A DNA stretch of 24,083 nt from Discostella pseudostelligera (GCA_036940085.1 JALLBK010000401.1:1-24083); one strand, 5' to 3'; counted from the first letter of the stretch, positions 1 through 8,965 are shown. The notes: a model not told the origin generated them from the sequence alone. Numbers and translations are program-made.

Positions 1-1
1 A

Positions 2-598
2 TGGGGAGGAAGCTTGATTCAGCGAAACAAGAGCCTTGCTAGCGTTGGCGGAATGTATCCTGTTCTCACAGTCGAAGAGGAGGAGAGAATCGAACAACTA
101 TTGCACGAGGATGAAGAAGATAATGAGAAGTATGCATTTGTATCCTCCACAGAGGAGGATAGAGAGATCGAGATCGATAAACTGTTACTTTGTCTAGGGT
201 TCGATTTTCAGGGTAATGGGAAGAATGAGGCTAGGGACGACATGCGAGGTGACAAAGTTATTCGAGAGTTGGCAAAGCAGCGTCAAGAACGTGTCCATGA
301 ACAAAGGATTGACCAGGCACTACGTGTATTATTGCATGAACCTCTACCATCGGTGATTCGCAGCCCGGAGGAAGACTTCAGCGAAAGAGATAATGAAAAT
401 AATTCGCCTTCGATTTGCGACGAAACCATTGCGACGGCGCCCCTGACAGAAGAGGACATTCAACTGTTGATACAAACGGCATCGATTTCTGAAAGCAGTT
501 TGCCGTTAGCGGACCGCGAGTCAATTCGTAAGCTAGCCAGTTCAATCATGATCGAAGAAGCTTCAAAGGTGGCAACCAAAGAATCGTCTGAGCCATAA
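2..598 (+). CDS. Acidic hypothetical protein, 3' end only
   Basis: The frame is open from the first bases of the window to a TAA at 596-598, so this is the C-terminal part (about 198 residues) of a gene starting upstream. No convincing ATG lies near the left edge: the first in-frame ATG is at residue 18 of the visible part, and conserved-looking sequence precedes it. The product is rich in Glu and Asp with several short Glu runs (EEEE, EDEED), consistent with a soluble, helical or partly disordered protein. There is no membrane segment and no catalytic motif I recognise. The family is unknown to me. It converges on the THUMP methyltransferase gene with only 53 bp between stop codons, so the 3' UTRs probably overlap. 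Confidence 0.65.
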   Translation, partial: WGGSLIQRNKSLASVGGMYPVLTVEEEERIEQLLHEDEEDNEKYAFVSSTEEDREIEIDKLLLCLGFDFQGNGKNEARDDMRGDKVIRELAKQRQERVHEQRIDQALRVLLHEPLPSVIRSPEEDFSERDNENNSPSICDETIATAPLTEEDIQLLIQTASISESSLPLADRESIRKLASSIMIEEASKVATKESSEP

Positions 599-651
599 AC
601 TTAGTTCGCATAAATTATTCTGTTCTTCGAAAGAACGGGCTCAATAAGTGT
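599..651. other. Convergent 53-bp gap with a small inverted repeat
   Basis: This short gap separates two opposing stop codons. It contains GTTCTT-CGA-AAGAAC, a perfect 6-bp inverted repeat with a 3-base loop. It could shape 3' ends of either transcript, but it may be chance; there is no direct evidence of a terminator. Confidence 0.3.
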
Positions 652-2511
652 TTAGTTGTTAATGGTACCTGTCATAGCAACAACGTTCATACCTCCGTGC
701 TTGGTACTGAACGCAACTTTCAGTGGCAAGGATGACTCACGTAATGTCCTTGGATCGTTGCCTATCATTGTGCATTGAACTTTATACGGCAACGTTTTGA
801 GACCTTTGGCAATTTGTTTGTAAGTTGAGGGCTGGGCCTCAACGACGGAAAGCCGGTTTCCATAGGGAGGATTGGTGATGACAAACAATGGCTCGGAACG
901 TGAAGTGTTGAACTTCGACTGTCGAGAATTGTTTGATAGGGGGTGAATTTTGAATGATCCAACTGAGAAGTCAATTAAATGGTCCACACCGGCTCGCTTC
1001 GAATTAGATTTCGCCGCATTGATTGCTTCAGTGTTGATATCGTTGGCTGCCACCAGATATGTATTTCTTTTGTTACTTACTGCGATTTCGCTTAATGCCT
1101 TGGATTTCATTTCATCCCACAGTCGAACGTCACACAATTCTGTTCCCAGGAACGGAGGTTGACGAAATCTTCCCGGAGGAAGTTCAGCCAAGATTGAAGC
1201 GCCTTCGATTGCGATCGTCCCAGAACCACAGAGTGGGTCAAATAGTTGGATGAAACTTTCTCCAGGTGTGATCGCAGTGTTCGATTCAGGTTCGGTATCG
1301 ATATCAGAATTAACAACTTCACCAAAGAATGATCGTAATGGCTGCAGATCCCAACTAGGTTTCAGCCCGCCTGCCATCAGTAACGCATAAGCCAGATCTT
1401 CCCGTAGCGGTGCTTTGTGAGGATTTAATCGATATCCTCTCATGTGCAAGGGAGTTGCGGATCTCGAAGAGGATGAATCGAGTGAGAACTGTACCTCATC
1501 TCTATCAATTCGAACGAGGAGTCGAACAACGGGTCTATCTCTGGCGCTCTTATTAGTTCCATCTCGAACTAAATCAACTGTTGTGATACTCGAGTTGCTC
1601 TCCAATCCCTGGATACCCAGTGTTTGCCCGATCGTCTGCCGCACCCTCTCCTCCACTGCTTTAGTATGCATCAGTTTACTTTTCGATGTTGTTACATGAA
1701 CTTGCAGCTGCCATGGTAGACTGCTTTCGGGTATGCTGGAACGAGGTACATTCAATAACATGTCCCATCTCTGTGAAAGTATCAAATCTTTCAACTTTCT
1801 TTGTAATTCGGGAAAGCCACGAGCACGAAAGAGTGGAGGAATGCCAGTTTCAATTCCGTCATCATTCAGTCTCAAATAAATATGTGAGGCCGTTCCCAGA
1901 TACAAGTGAAGAACATATAGATGGGCCAAGGTAGGTACGATGATCTTCACACCTCCTGGAACGGCACGTGCCTTCGTCGGGGTTTGCGCTTGTTGTGTTG
2001 GTACTGATGCAAGGAGGTACTGCACCTCTTGCAGGAGAAATGGCTCTAGTCCTGGAAGACATGAGGCAAATACAGAAAATGGTCCTTGTATGGGCTTCAA
2101 ATTTGTTTTTGTATACGTTCGTTTCACATGCTGCGCTGAACTTCGTTTGTTTTCCCTCGTCTGCGGCTGTAACCCTTCTGAAAGATCCTTAATTTTACGC
2201 TTCAGTTGATGTATTTGAGTTGTTCTTTTGGACTTTTCAGATGTGGCGTTTCTTCCTTTCTCCATATCTCGCTTAAACTTACTTTTCCCACTTGAATGCT
2301 TGTTTGTTGGTCGCAGATTCGTGGTGGATGGGGCGCTCGAGACATAACGAACGATGAATGACGATCTCCATTGAGAGTCAGATTGATCGGTGTCGGCGAT
2401 ATCGCAGGCATGGAATCCTCCGCCGTAGAAGTTGATATACGACGGCCGCGGTCGAACTGACTCCGAGGCATTAGCTCTTTGCAAAATCCTAGCGAAGCGT
2501 ATTAACGACAT
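652..2511 (-). CDS. THUMP-domain RNA N2-guanine methyltransferase (RlmL N-terminal/UPF0020 type)
   Basis: Single-exon gene of 619 residues, predicted SAM-dependent methyltransferase acting on structured RNA. After a basic, low-complexity N-terminus (residues 1-145), a ferredoxin-like plus THUMP region starts at the segment with ASCLPGLEPFLLQEV and runs to about residue 330. The Rossmann methyltransferase domain follows. The SAM-binding loop FDPLCGSGTIAIEG has its Asp at residue 425, and the catalytic NPPYG is at 547-551, the classic N-PP-Y/F motif for exocyclic amino methylation of guanine. This arrangement matches bacterial RlmL/YcbY N-terminal halves and their organelle homologues. The start MSLIRFARILQRANAS is basic and non-acidic, like a mitochondrial presequence, so a mitochondrial or plastid rRNA target is possible, but that is inference. 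It shares a divergent promoter region with the PAP2 gene. Confidence 0.88.
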   Translation of the reverse strand: MSLIRFARILQRANASESVRPRPSYINFYGGGFHACDIADTDQSDSQWRSSFIVRYVSSAPSTTNLRPTNKHSSGKSKFKRDMEKGRNATSEKSKRTTQIHQLKRKIKDLSEGLQPQTRENKRSSAQHVKRTYTKTNLKPIQGPFSVFASCLPGLEPFLLQEVQYLLASVPTQQAQTPTKARAVPGGVKIIVPTLAHLYVLHLYLGTASHIYLRLNDDGIETGIPPLFRARGFPELQRKLKDLILSQRWDMLLNVPRSSIPESSLPWQLQVHVTTSKSKLMHTKAVEERVRQTIGQTLGIQGLESNSSITTVDLVRDGTNKSARDRPVVRLLVRIDRDEVQFSLDSSSSRSATPLHMRGYRLNPHKAPLREDLAYALLMAGGLKPSWDLQPLRSFFGEVVNSDIDTEPESNTAITPGESFIQLFDPLCGSGTIAIEGASILAELPPGRFRQPPFLGTELCDVRLWDEMKSKALSEIAVSNKRNTYLVAANDINTEAINAAKSNSKRAGVDHLIDFSVGSFKIHPLSNNSRQSKFNTSRSEPLFVITNPPYGNRLSVVEAQPSTYKQIAKGLKTLPYKVQCTMIGNDPRTLRESSLPLKVAFSTKHGGMNVVAMTGTINN

Positions 2512-3009
2512 ATTGGATTACTTCGATGCACTATAATATATGCACTCCCCAACCCCATCTGCATCGGCGGGACGGTGGTATGGCGGATAAAAAATTCGTG
2601 GTTGAGGTGAATGCTGAAGAATTCAGCGACCATGGGGTTTGGCGAAGCCCATACTAGTCAACGTTTGTCTTTTCTCGCTTCTTGAATTCAAAGAATTATT
2701 GGGAACCGATATTTGAATGGGCCATATGAATTCCTTGACATGTAGAGAAATTTGAATTTAAATTCGAATTTGAATGTGTCTCGTTTCTAGAGAAGGTTTT
2801 GGCGCGAGAAAATATTTGGCGGGAAGAGTCCGTCATCTCCGCCGGCGGGCAGGCGGGCCGACCTCACCTCGTCGCCATGAAGAGGTAGTAGTAGTACCAG
2901 ATAGCCTCCAGCCTCCTACAATCTCCGCATTTTGTCTCTGATAGAACAATCAACGCCGCGCCAGCTGTGATTTTCTGCCTCAAGTTATTGGGGTTTCAAA
3001 CGAGGTCGA
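2512..3009. promoter_or_regulatory. Divergent promoter region with paired E2F-like sites
   Basis: These 498 bp separate the methyltransferase (-) and PAP2 (+) start codons. TTTTGGCGCGAGAAAA (2797-2812), a near-perfect E2F-type palindrome, is followed two bases later by TTTGGCGGGAA (2815-2825). Just upstream are two interlocking 12-bp perfect palindromes, GAATTTAAATTC (2754-2765) and AAATTCGAATTT (2760-2771). Downstream, 2838-2860 is GC-rich (GCCGGCGGGCAGGCGGG). No reading frame is supported here. The factor that binds is inferred from consensus only. Confidence 0.5.
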
Positions 3010-4629
3010 ATGGCGAGAGCTCGCAAAAAGATTACCAGTACGTCCTTGCCACCGCCGCCGTCGCCATCGAAGATGAATATTGGAGGGTATGATAATGATG
3101 ACAACAACGATAAAAGATCGCGCGGTCAATCGAAATGGAAAATCGCTTCATTCGTACGATATCTTCAAAAAATTCTTAGCATTACAACGCCGGCGTCATT
3201 TGTATTGCTGTCCATCGCATTAATTCTGGCAAGTATATTCGTCAGTGACGAGAATAATGGGCAATCTACAATGATGAAAATTGGCACGGGATATATATTT
3301 GTCGCAAGACCAATTTTGTCTACAATGGCTATCGTGTGTGACGTTGAGCTTGGGGCGAACGGTGGTGGCGAGTCAAAGAATCTGAGGAGTGGAGAGACGA
3401 CGATAATCACACGAATTATCGCATTGTCATTTTTTATGTCCATTGTATGCAACCAATTCCCAAGATGGCTGAGTGCTATCGTCGCTTGTTTTGCGATATT
3501 TGCTTTTGGACTAGCATCTCGACAACTACAAATACAACCCACTGTATCTTCCTCGCAAAAAGAACACAACAAATGCGCCAATGAGCCCAAGGATGTACAA
3601 CGGATCTGGGCAAGACTTGGGCTCAAAGAAAGAGCAGCTCTTGCTGGTATAGGCCTTGTCATATCAATGCTCATAGAAAATTTTCTCATCTGGGTAGTAT
3701 CTGCGACGTATCAACCTGGCATGGATGGGACGTCCACACCACTTCAAGATAATGGGCGGATAGTGTTGGAGAAATTGGCAATGAAATTGTTTCATGTCAA
3801 GGCACCGTGGATGGCAAAGCGATCACTACAAAAACTACGGAATGGATTAAACGTCCAATGGGCATTGGTATCAGCGTTTGGCGCATCTCTGGTTTGTCTT
3901 GAATTGCAACTCGGACAACGAAATCAACGATCACTGGGAGGTCTGACATTTCGAGCACTATCGACACTTGCCACGGCAAGGATTATTCGTACAATCTCCT
4001 TTGCTCTGACGGTATTGCCCAGTCAAGTGCCCAACTGCTACGCAAGCCATTTTCCCGTCCCCCCAGAGAATTGGGCTGAATGGCTAATGGTAGGATTCCT
4101 TCCCAATACACGTGGGGGGTGCAATGATCTCATATTATCGGGTCATGCCACAGTTACATCGACAATTGCGTGTGCGTTCACATCCGTGGCATCCAACACC
4201 TCCTTTTCAATAGCTGTTTGGACGCTTGTGGCATTGGATTATAGTATTGAAGCCTATGAGGGCTTGCATTACAGCGTAGACATGTGGTTAGGTTGCATTG
4301 TTACCTGTTTACTATGGCATCTGTTGAAGTCATTTGAATTTGGAGGGGTCCATAGAGAGCAGCGACAACAACATGATGAAGGAAGCGATAAGAGGGTGTC
4401 GAAAAAAGCGAATCAATCGCCACTAGATGCAACAATACTGGGCATGTATGCTCTGCCTGCCATATTGGCGTTCTTGGTTCTCACCGTGGTGCCAGTAGCG
4501 TTGGTCAATTATTTCTTGGTCGGCTACTCTATTTGGGCAGGAGTTGTATTTGCTCGATGTGGCTTTACCATTTATGTACAGCACATTCTTATTTGTGAGC
4601 TTTGCTTTGGCTTGGGCGCCTATCTATAA
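3010..4629 (+). CDS. PAP2-superfamily sphingolipid-synthase-like multipass membrane protein
   Basis: Single-exon gene of 539 residues with multiple hydrophobic segments, likely a Golgi or ER lipid enzyme. The catalytic region matches the PAP2_C (sphingomyelin synthase-related) pattern: C371-x-D373-x3-S377-G378-H379, then H420-Y-S-V-D424, giving the His/His/Asp triad used to transfer a phospho-headgroup. Upstream, RIIRTISFALTVLPSQVPNC resembles the conserved stretch before this motif in sphingomyelin and inositolphosphorylceramide synthases. Hydrophobic segments lie near residues 57-77, 95-112, 135-175, 210-235, 275-295 and 318-335, and around both motifs. After a hydrophilic loop (about 445-475) there are two or three further membrane segments, more than a minimal synthase needs. 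The headgroup (phosphocholine, phosphoinositol or other) cannot be told from sequence. It converges on the VTT gene, 61 bp between stops. Confidence 0.75.
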   Translation: MARARKKITSTSLPPPPSPSKMNIGGYDNDDNNDKRSRGQSKWKIASFVRYLQKILSITTPASFVLLSIALILASIFVSDENNGQSTMMKIGTGYIFVARPILSTMAIVCDVELGANGGGESKNLRSGETTIITRIIALSFFMSIVCNQFPRWLSAIVACFAIFAFGLASRQLQIQPTVSSSQKEHNKCANEPKDVQRIWARLGLKERAALAGIGLVISMLIENFLIWVVSATYQPGMDGTSTPLQDNGRIVLEKLAMKLFHVKAPWMAKRSLQKLRNGLNVQWALVSAFGASLVCLELQLGQRNQRSLGGLTFRALSTLATARIIRTISFALTVLPSQVPNCYASHFPVPPENWAEWLMVGFLPNTRGGCNDLILSGHATVTSTIACAFTSVASNTSFSIAVWTLVALDYSIEAYEGLHYSVDMWLGCIVTCLLWHLLKSFEFGGVHREQRQQHDEGSDKRVSKKANQSPLDATILGMYALPAILAFLVLTVVPVALVNYFLVGYSIWAGVVFARCGFTIYVQHILICELCFGLGAYL

Positions 4630-4690
4630 TGCACATCTATCAATCCACTACATGATGTATGGCATATTGGTCACTGATGTAACGTCACTT

Positions 4691-5617
4691 TTACGGCTGG
4701 CTGCATTCAAATCCGTCAATAGAGAAACCATCGCATTCCTCTCTTTTCCTCTCCTGCTCTTCGGCAACAATCCTGTTGAATTCTCTCTTTGCATAATACG
4801 AAACCGCAAAAATGGCAAGCAATCCCAACACACTGCCCACAACAAGCGATGCAATAGCCAGCGGTCCACTAACAGCGTTTTTGCTCTCCGTTAAGCTCCC
4901 TGCGGTAGCACCAATGAAACAATACAACACTGTCCCTGGTATGAGACCCACCAATGCAATGACATAATGCTTGAATTTCATTGATGTTGCTCCGCCAATG
5001 TAGTTGATTGCATTAAATGGAACCACGGGTGAAAGACGAAGGAGGAAGAATATAGTTAATCCATTATGTTGGAATGCAACGTCGAGTGCTTGAATCATTG
5101 GATACTTGTGAACTAGTCTACNTGCAAAATTTACAATGATCTCTCACCTCGCAACAGCACCAGAACTTGCACCCACCAACACAACCCCACTCGCCAATGC
5201 CACACCCGGCCCTAACCCCATCAATGTACCAAACACAAATCCACTTCCCAAAGTCAATATCGAGCCAGGTATAAACAATACCGTGGCAGCAAAGTAAACC
5301 AATGTGAATGCAAATATTCCAACAATGAGATGAGTTTCCATCCATAATAGCAAAGATTGAAAGACATTGCTGATGTTTTTGGTGGTGAGTGAATCAATAA
5401 TGACGTAGAGTATTATTGCAAGGAGAGATAGTCCGAAGAAGAGTTTTCCCCATGGACAAACAGCAGATTGTTTTTGGTGGATGGCGATATCATCGTTGGG
5501 GGTGGCATCATTGTCATTAGCATTGTCAGCTGCATTCTCATTCGCATTCTTCATCATGGTGTCGTGTGCTGGCGTTGGAGAAGAATGTTGGTACGACAGA
5601 TTGCTGTGTTGATCCAT
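4691..5617 (-). CDS. TVP38/TMEM64-family (VTT/SNARE-associated) membrane protein, interrupted at an N
   Basis: Two coding blocks on the minus strand: 5617-5148, then 5117-4691, about 298 residues if joined. Block 1 has an Asn/Asp-rich cytosolic N-terminus, a membrane helix (about residues 55-75) and the first half of the VTT domain (IPGSILTLGSGFVFG, then GVVLVGASSGAVA). Block 2 carries the second half, including FFLLRLSPVVPFNAINYIGG and GLIPGTVLYCFIGA, both hallmarks of the family. The blocks are separated by 30 nt that contain an in-frame TGA, GT and AG ends and the ambiguous base N at 5122. Splicing at 5147/5118 keeps the frame (AR-LVHKYP), but the product lacks about 14 residues that relatives have here (an FLLGRY-like helix). 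An exon start was probably lost at the N. Role in relatives: lipid scrambling/membrane trafficking in ER-Golgi. Confidence 0.8.
5118..5147 (-). other. Apparent 30-nt intron containing ambiguous base N (probable assembly gap)
   Basis: The donor reads AG|GTGAGAG at 5148/5147 and the only usable acceptor is GTAG ending at 5118. N is at 5122. At 30 nt it is far shorter than the twelve other introns here (75-122 nt), and the protein joined across it is short by about 14 conserved residues. The simplest reading is that the N stands for missing sequence: the intron's 3' part plus roughly 40 nt of exon. Confidence 0.6.
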
Positions 5618-6216
5618 CGTTTCGTAGTCGTCGGTGGCGGAGTCGTCGGTGTGGCGGCGGTGGCGGCGGCGTCTTATCGCAGAGAATTGTCACGTCCAGA
5701 ATTGCAATTACAAGAGATTTCCCACTCTCCCTCTCGTTTGAATCTATTACTATCTAATACGGCCCTCTGCCTCCCCCCGGGCATGTCGATGAAGCCGATG
5801 GCGATAGCTATGGTGGGTACTTATGGCTACCTATGCGGTGTACCAATCGTGTTTGTCTTCTGACTCATCTCCGTCTCATGGTCATGGTCATCATGTGTAT
5901 GTTGTGAGCATGAGATTTGGCGCGGCGGGTTGCCAGCTGTTCTCTGACGCCAGGCAGACGTAAATTCTTGTCCACACACTACCTCGCTCTCTCAGATACG
6001 ATACTTCTCTCTCCATCCCACACACAGAAAGACACAGACTCTCACACAAACACATACTGCTACAACTCAACGCACCGGCACCGACCACGATCGACGATGA
6101 TTTCCGCCGCCGCCGCTAAGTCGACAAGATGAGACGACACAGTCTGAGCCTATCGTAGTACTATCTACTCAAAGCCCTTGCCTTCGTCGTCCTCATCGGG
6201 ATAATTCAGAGTGAGA
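5618..6216. promoter_or_regulatory. Divergent promoter region between VTT and aminotransferase genes
   Basis: 599 bp with no supported coding sequence. Near the VTT start there is a GGC/GTC trinucleotide-rich stretch (5630-5675). TTTGGCGC (5916-5923), an exact TTTSSCGC E2F consensus, is followed by GGCGGG. A CT- then CA-rich tract at 5985-6060 (CTCTCTCCATCCCACACAC) looks like the transcription start or 5' UTR of the aminotransferase. Open frames through this region are low-complexity and not credible genes. Confidence 0.4.
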
Positions 6217-8451
6217 ATGTCTCCTTCTTCGTTTGTCAATTCTGTCATCACATCATCGCCATCATCTGCCGCCGCTACCACCTCCGCCACTGCCACTGCC
6301 TTGATTAGATCGTCGTTGGCGTTAGGGTGGACATTGCGACAATCGCTTGCATCGTCTCTAGCACTACTACATCCTCTTTATATCTCGGCATCAGCACGGT
6401 CATCACTGGCAGCCACCATTAGAATAACTACGCCGACTATTTCGACTGCAACTGCGACTTTTGTGTCTGTTGCATGTGGGGGGAGATCGGGCATGACAAA
6501 TAATAACTGCAAATTCGTCGCTGGTGTTGCTCCTGGTGGTAGCAGTAGTTGCTTCAGAAATTCTTGGCGTGCGCGATTTTTTGGCTCTTTCTCCCAATGC
6601 CAACAGCAGCGATCTATGTCGATTTCTTCCGTGTCGAAAGTTGGCCCACTGCTTGCAGAGAGCAATATCGGTGATTCTTCCGCCTCTTCTTCGTCTAATG
6701 GCTCTTCTTCGTCGAATTCTTCTACGTTGGAGACACCATTCAGAGACTTTTCCACATCATCATCAACATCATCCACCAAAAATGAAATAAAGAGTGCAAC
6801 AACCTCGACGGGTAGCGGAAGAAGTAGAAGCAAGCTCTCCTCTGTCCGAGCACAGGCCGCAATTCAACTACTACCATCCTACATTGCCGATGCACGTGCC
6901 GTAACGAAATATTCACCTATATCAAGTCCCGAGGGGGCATTGCAATTGAGTGTGGCAGAGAATCAATTGTGTGAATTGCCCATTCGAGGGATGATTGGGA
7001 TTGTTGAGGGTGGTTATGGGGTAGACGAAGGAGGGGCGGGGGGTTCTATTGCAAGTGAGAGAAGGGAAATGACCTTGACGGATGTATTGAGTCAATTGGC
7101 ATCGAGCAAATACCCTCGTCCAACCGATTCTACTGGTAATACGGGCGACGCTACAATCGGGAATGTATTTCAACGAGACATGATTTATTATCAGCCCACA
7201 CAGGGTGTACCAAGTGTACGTCGTGCAATGGCAAACTATTTACAAAGTTTGTTATTACCACCCAACACGCAATCATCGATGTCGAGAATATTTAACCCTG
7301 ACAACATCATCCTCGGTGCGGGATGCAATGCCGTACTCGAAAATTTATGCATGTGTCTTGCCAATCCTGGCGATGCTGCCTTGATTCCAACACCTTATTA
7401 TGCATCATTTGAATTCGATTTGTCGGCACGGGCAGGATGTCACATTGTACCAGTGAATACTTTCAATCATCACCCAGATGGTAGAACTGTGCCATCGTCA
7501 TGGAGCGAGCCGATTGCACCAGAATTTTATTATCCCAACCGATCATCGTTGGATGCGGCATACCAACGTGCGCAGTTGGAGACTGGTCGACCACCACGGA
7601 TATTGTTGCTGAGTCATCCGAATAATCCATTGGGAATTTGCTATCCTCCACGTGTGGTGCAAGAGTGTATCGATTGGTGTCGTGAGATGGAGGTGCATTT
7701 AATTTCGGATGAGATTTATGCCGGGTCGGTGTATCGAAAGGAACGAACTTTGGGTGAGGAAAAAGGTCGACCTACCTTTGTGAGTGCCATGGACTTGGGA
7801 AGCAGAAGTACTGTTGCATCCCACAATGGTTTAGGACTTGGCCCCTACATTCATTTGGTGTATGCACTCTCGAAGGACTTTGCTCTCTCCGGCCTACGAG
7901 TGGGCGTGACGTACACGGAAAATGAAGAGATACTACTACCACTGCAGAAGCTCAATGACATGTGCCAAATTTCCAGTCAGACACAATTACTTGTGGAACG
8001 CATGATGTGTGCCGACGCCATCATGGATGGAGGCGATGGACGTGGCAGCAACAGCGAGTCGCAAAAGTTTTTCGATGTCTACATGAAGGTTAATAATGAG
8101 AACATCCGTGCGAGGTGTGACAAACTGCACTCCTTCCTCCACGATGTGGGCATACCATCCCTCCCAGCTGATTCAGGTTTGTTCGTTTGGATGGATTTAC
8201 GCGAATTCCTTCCACCCCTTGCTGATGGAATATCAGAGGCTAGCGAATCAATTGAATCCAAGGAAGCTCGAGAGCGACACCTCTATTTGATGTTGATGAA
8301 GAAGTATGGGTTATTGTTCACGCCTGGAATGAGCATGCGGAGTGAACGCGCGGGCTTCTTTCGACTTGTTTTCACAGCCGCATCCGAGGATGAGTTTGAT
8401 CTTGGATTGGTTCGGTTGAGAAAAGCGGTTGAGGAGATGAGAAATAGGTGA
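6217..8451 (+). CDS. ACC-synthase-like class I/II PLP aminotransferase
   Basis: Single-exon gene of 744 residues from the ATG at 6217 (a GTG two codons earlier is not a plausible eukaryotic start). The N-terminal 210 residues are Ser/Thr/Ala-rich and may hold an organelle-targeting segment plus a disordered linker. The fold-type I aminotransferase domain runs from about residue 215 to the end. Visible hallmarks are YQPTQGVPSVRRAMANYL; a PLP-phosphate-side GAGCNAVLENLC; the HPNNPLG motif (Asn about 469); ISDEIYAGSVY, with the PLP-ring Asp at 498 and Tyr at 501; and SKDFALSGLRVG with the Schiff-base lysine at 553. The SKDFxLSGLRVG wording and spacing match ACC synthases and ACCS-like proteins rather than aspartate aminotransferases. 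Whether it makes ACC or acts as a C-S lyase or aminotransferase cannot be decided from sequence. Confidence 0.82.
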   Translation: MSPSSFVNSVITSSPSSAAATTSATATALIRSSLALGWTLRQSLASSLALLHPLYISASARSSLAATIRITTPTISTATATFVSVACGGRSGMTNNNCKFVAGVAPGGSSSCFRNSWRARFFGSFSQCQQQRSMSISSVSKVGPLLAESNIGDSSASSSSNGSSSSNSSTLETPFRDFSTSSSTSSTKNEIKSATTSTGSGRSRSKLSSVRAQAAIQLLPSYIADARAVTKYSPISSPEGALQLSVAENQLCELPIRGMIGIVEGGYGVDEGGAGGSIASERREMTLTDVLSQLASSKYPRPTDSTGNTGDATIGNVFQRDMIYYQPTQGVPSVRRAMANYLQSLLLPPNTQSSMSRIFNPDNIILGAGCNAVLENLCMCLANPGDAALIPTPYYASFEFDLSARAGCHIVPVNTFNHHPDGRTVPSSWSEPIAPEFYYPNRSSLDAAYQRAQLETGRPPRILLLSHPNNPLGICYPPRVVQECIDWCREMEVHLISDEIYAGSVYRKERTLGEEKGRPTFVSAMDLGSRSTVASHNGLGLGPYIHLVYALSKDFALSGLRVGVTYTENEEILLPLQKLNDMCQISSQTQLLVERMMCADAIMDGGDGRGSNSESQKFFDVYMKVNNENIRARCDKLHSFLHDVGIPSLPADSGLFVWMDLREFLPPLADGISEASESIESKEARERHLYLMLMKKYGLLFTPGMSMRSERAGFFRLVFTAASEDEFDLGLVRLRKAVEEMRNR

Positions 8452-8965
8452 TGGACCGGGTGAGGGTGCATTTAATAAAATCAGACGAAGTTGATGGACT
8501 TTCAGTTGTCACATTGCCCTTGACCCTCTCATAGTTGTATGCAGAGGATAGTAGAAATGGCCTCCGAGCTTTGGATTCCGGTTGTACCTCTGGAGAATCA
8601 TATTACAACTTCTTATCTCGCTCTTAGATCAATCGATGTTCTCCTTATCAAATCTTCAAACCGACGGTACCTACTTTCTCTGGGGTGATGATGGATGCCT
8701 CGAAGCGCTTGTTGGAAGGGGTATCGAGTTCTTGGACACGAAGTGATCGCCAGAAAGGTGGACGGAATTTTCATGTTCAAGCATGCTTGATAAAGATCTC
8801 TAGATGCTTGACGATTGCGACTAATCATCACTGCAATGATGACATGTAATAATACCACCGTTGTCTCATCGATAAATCGGCTGAGGAAGAGGGTTGGTAT
8901 GGCTCTGATCCGCAAGCTATCGCTTATTGTGTCCGCCGGAGTTTGCAACGTATCTAGCACGGCCT
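8452..8965. other. Convergent intergenic region holding a decayed phosphatase fragment
   Basis: 514 bp between the aminotransferase stop (+) and the PIG-X-like stop (-), much longer than the other convergent gaps. Apart from the alkaline phosphatase remnant (8684-8803, separate entry) I recognise nothing. A 120-residue minus-strand frame here is the antisense of that remnant and is not supported as a gene. Confidence 0.5.
8684..8803 (+). pseudogene. Remnant of an alkaline phosphatase C-terminus
   Basis: The plus strand reads GDDGCLEALVGRG, against GDDGCIEALVGKG in the intact phosphatase at residues 667-679 (DNA 13966 onward). At DNA level GATGATGGATGC is identical, and the next 21 bases differ at two sites. 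A single-base deletion after GGAAGGGG shifts the frame. Reading in the shifted frame continues the similarity (YRVLGHEV versus YRVLGREV), then hits TGA at 8788. Weaker DNA similarity extends through the phosphatase stop region. No upstream exons, metal-ligand motifs or nucleophile are present. This is a truncated, frameshifted copy in the same orientation as the functional gene, about 5.3 kb upstream of the matching segment. Confidence 0.75.

Noticed and set aside
4544..4894. 116-residue plus-strand hydrophobic frame after the PAP2 gene
   Set aside because: It overlaps both the PAP2 C-terminus in another frame and the antisense of the VTT gene; no splice site joins it convincingly.
5468..5863. 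Plus-strand hydrophobic frame over the VTT gene 5' end
   Set aside because: Antisense to coding sequence and to GGC/GTC repeats; Val/Gly-rich composition comes from the repeats.
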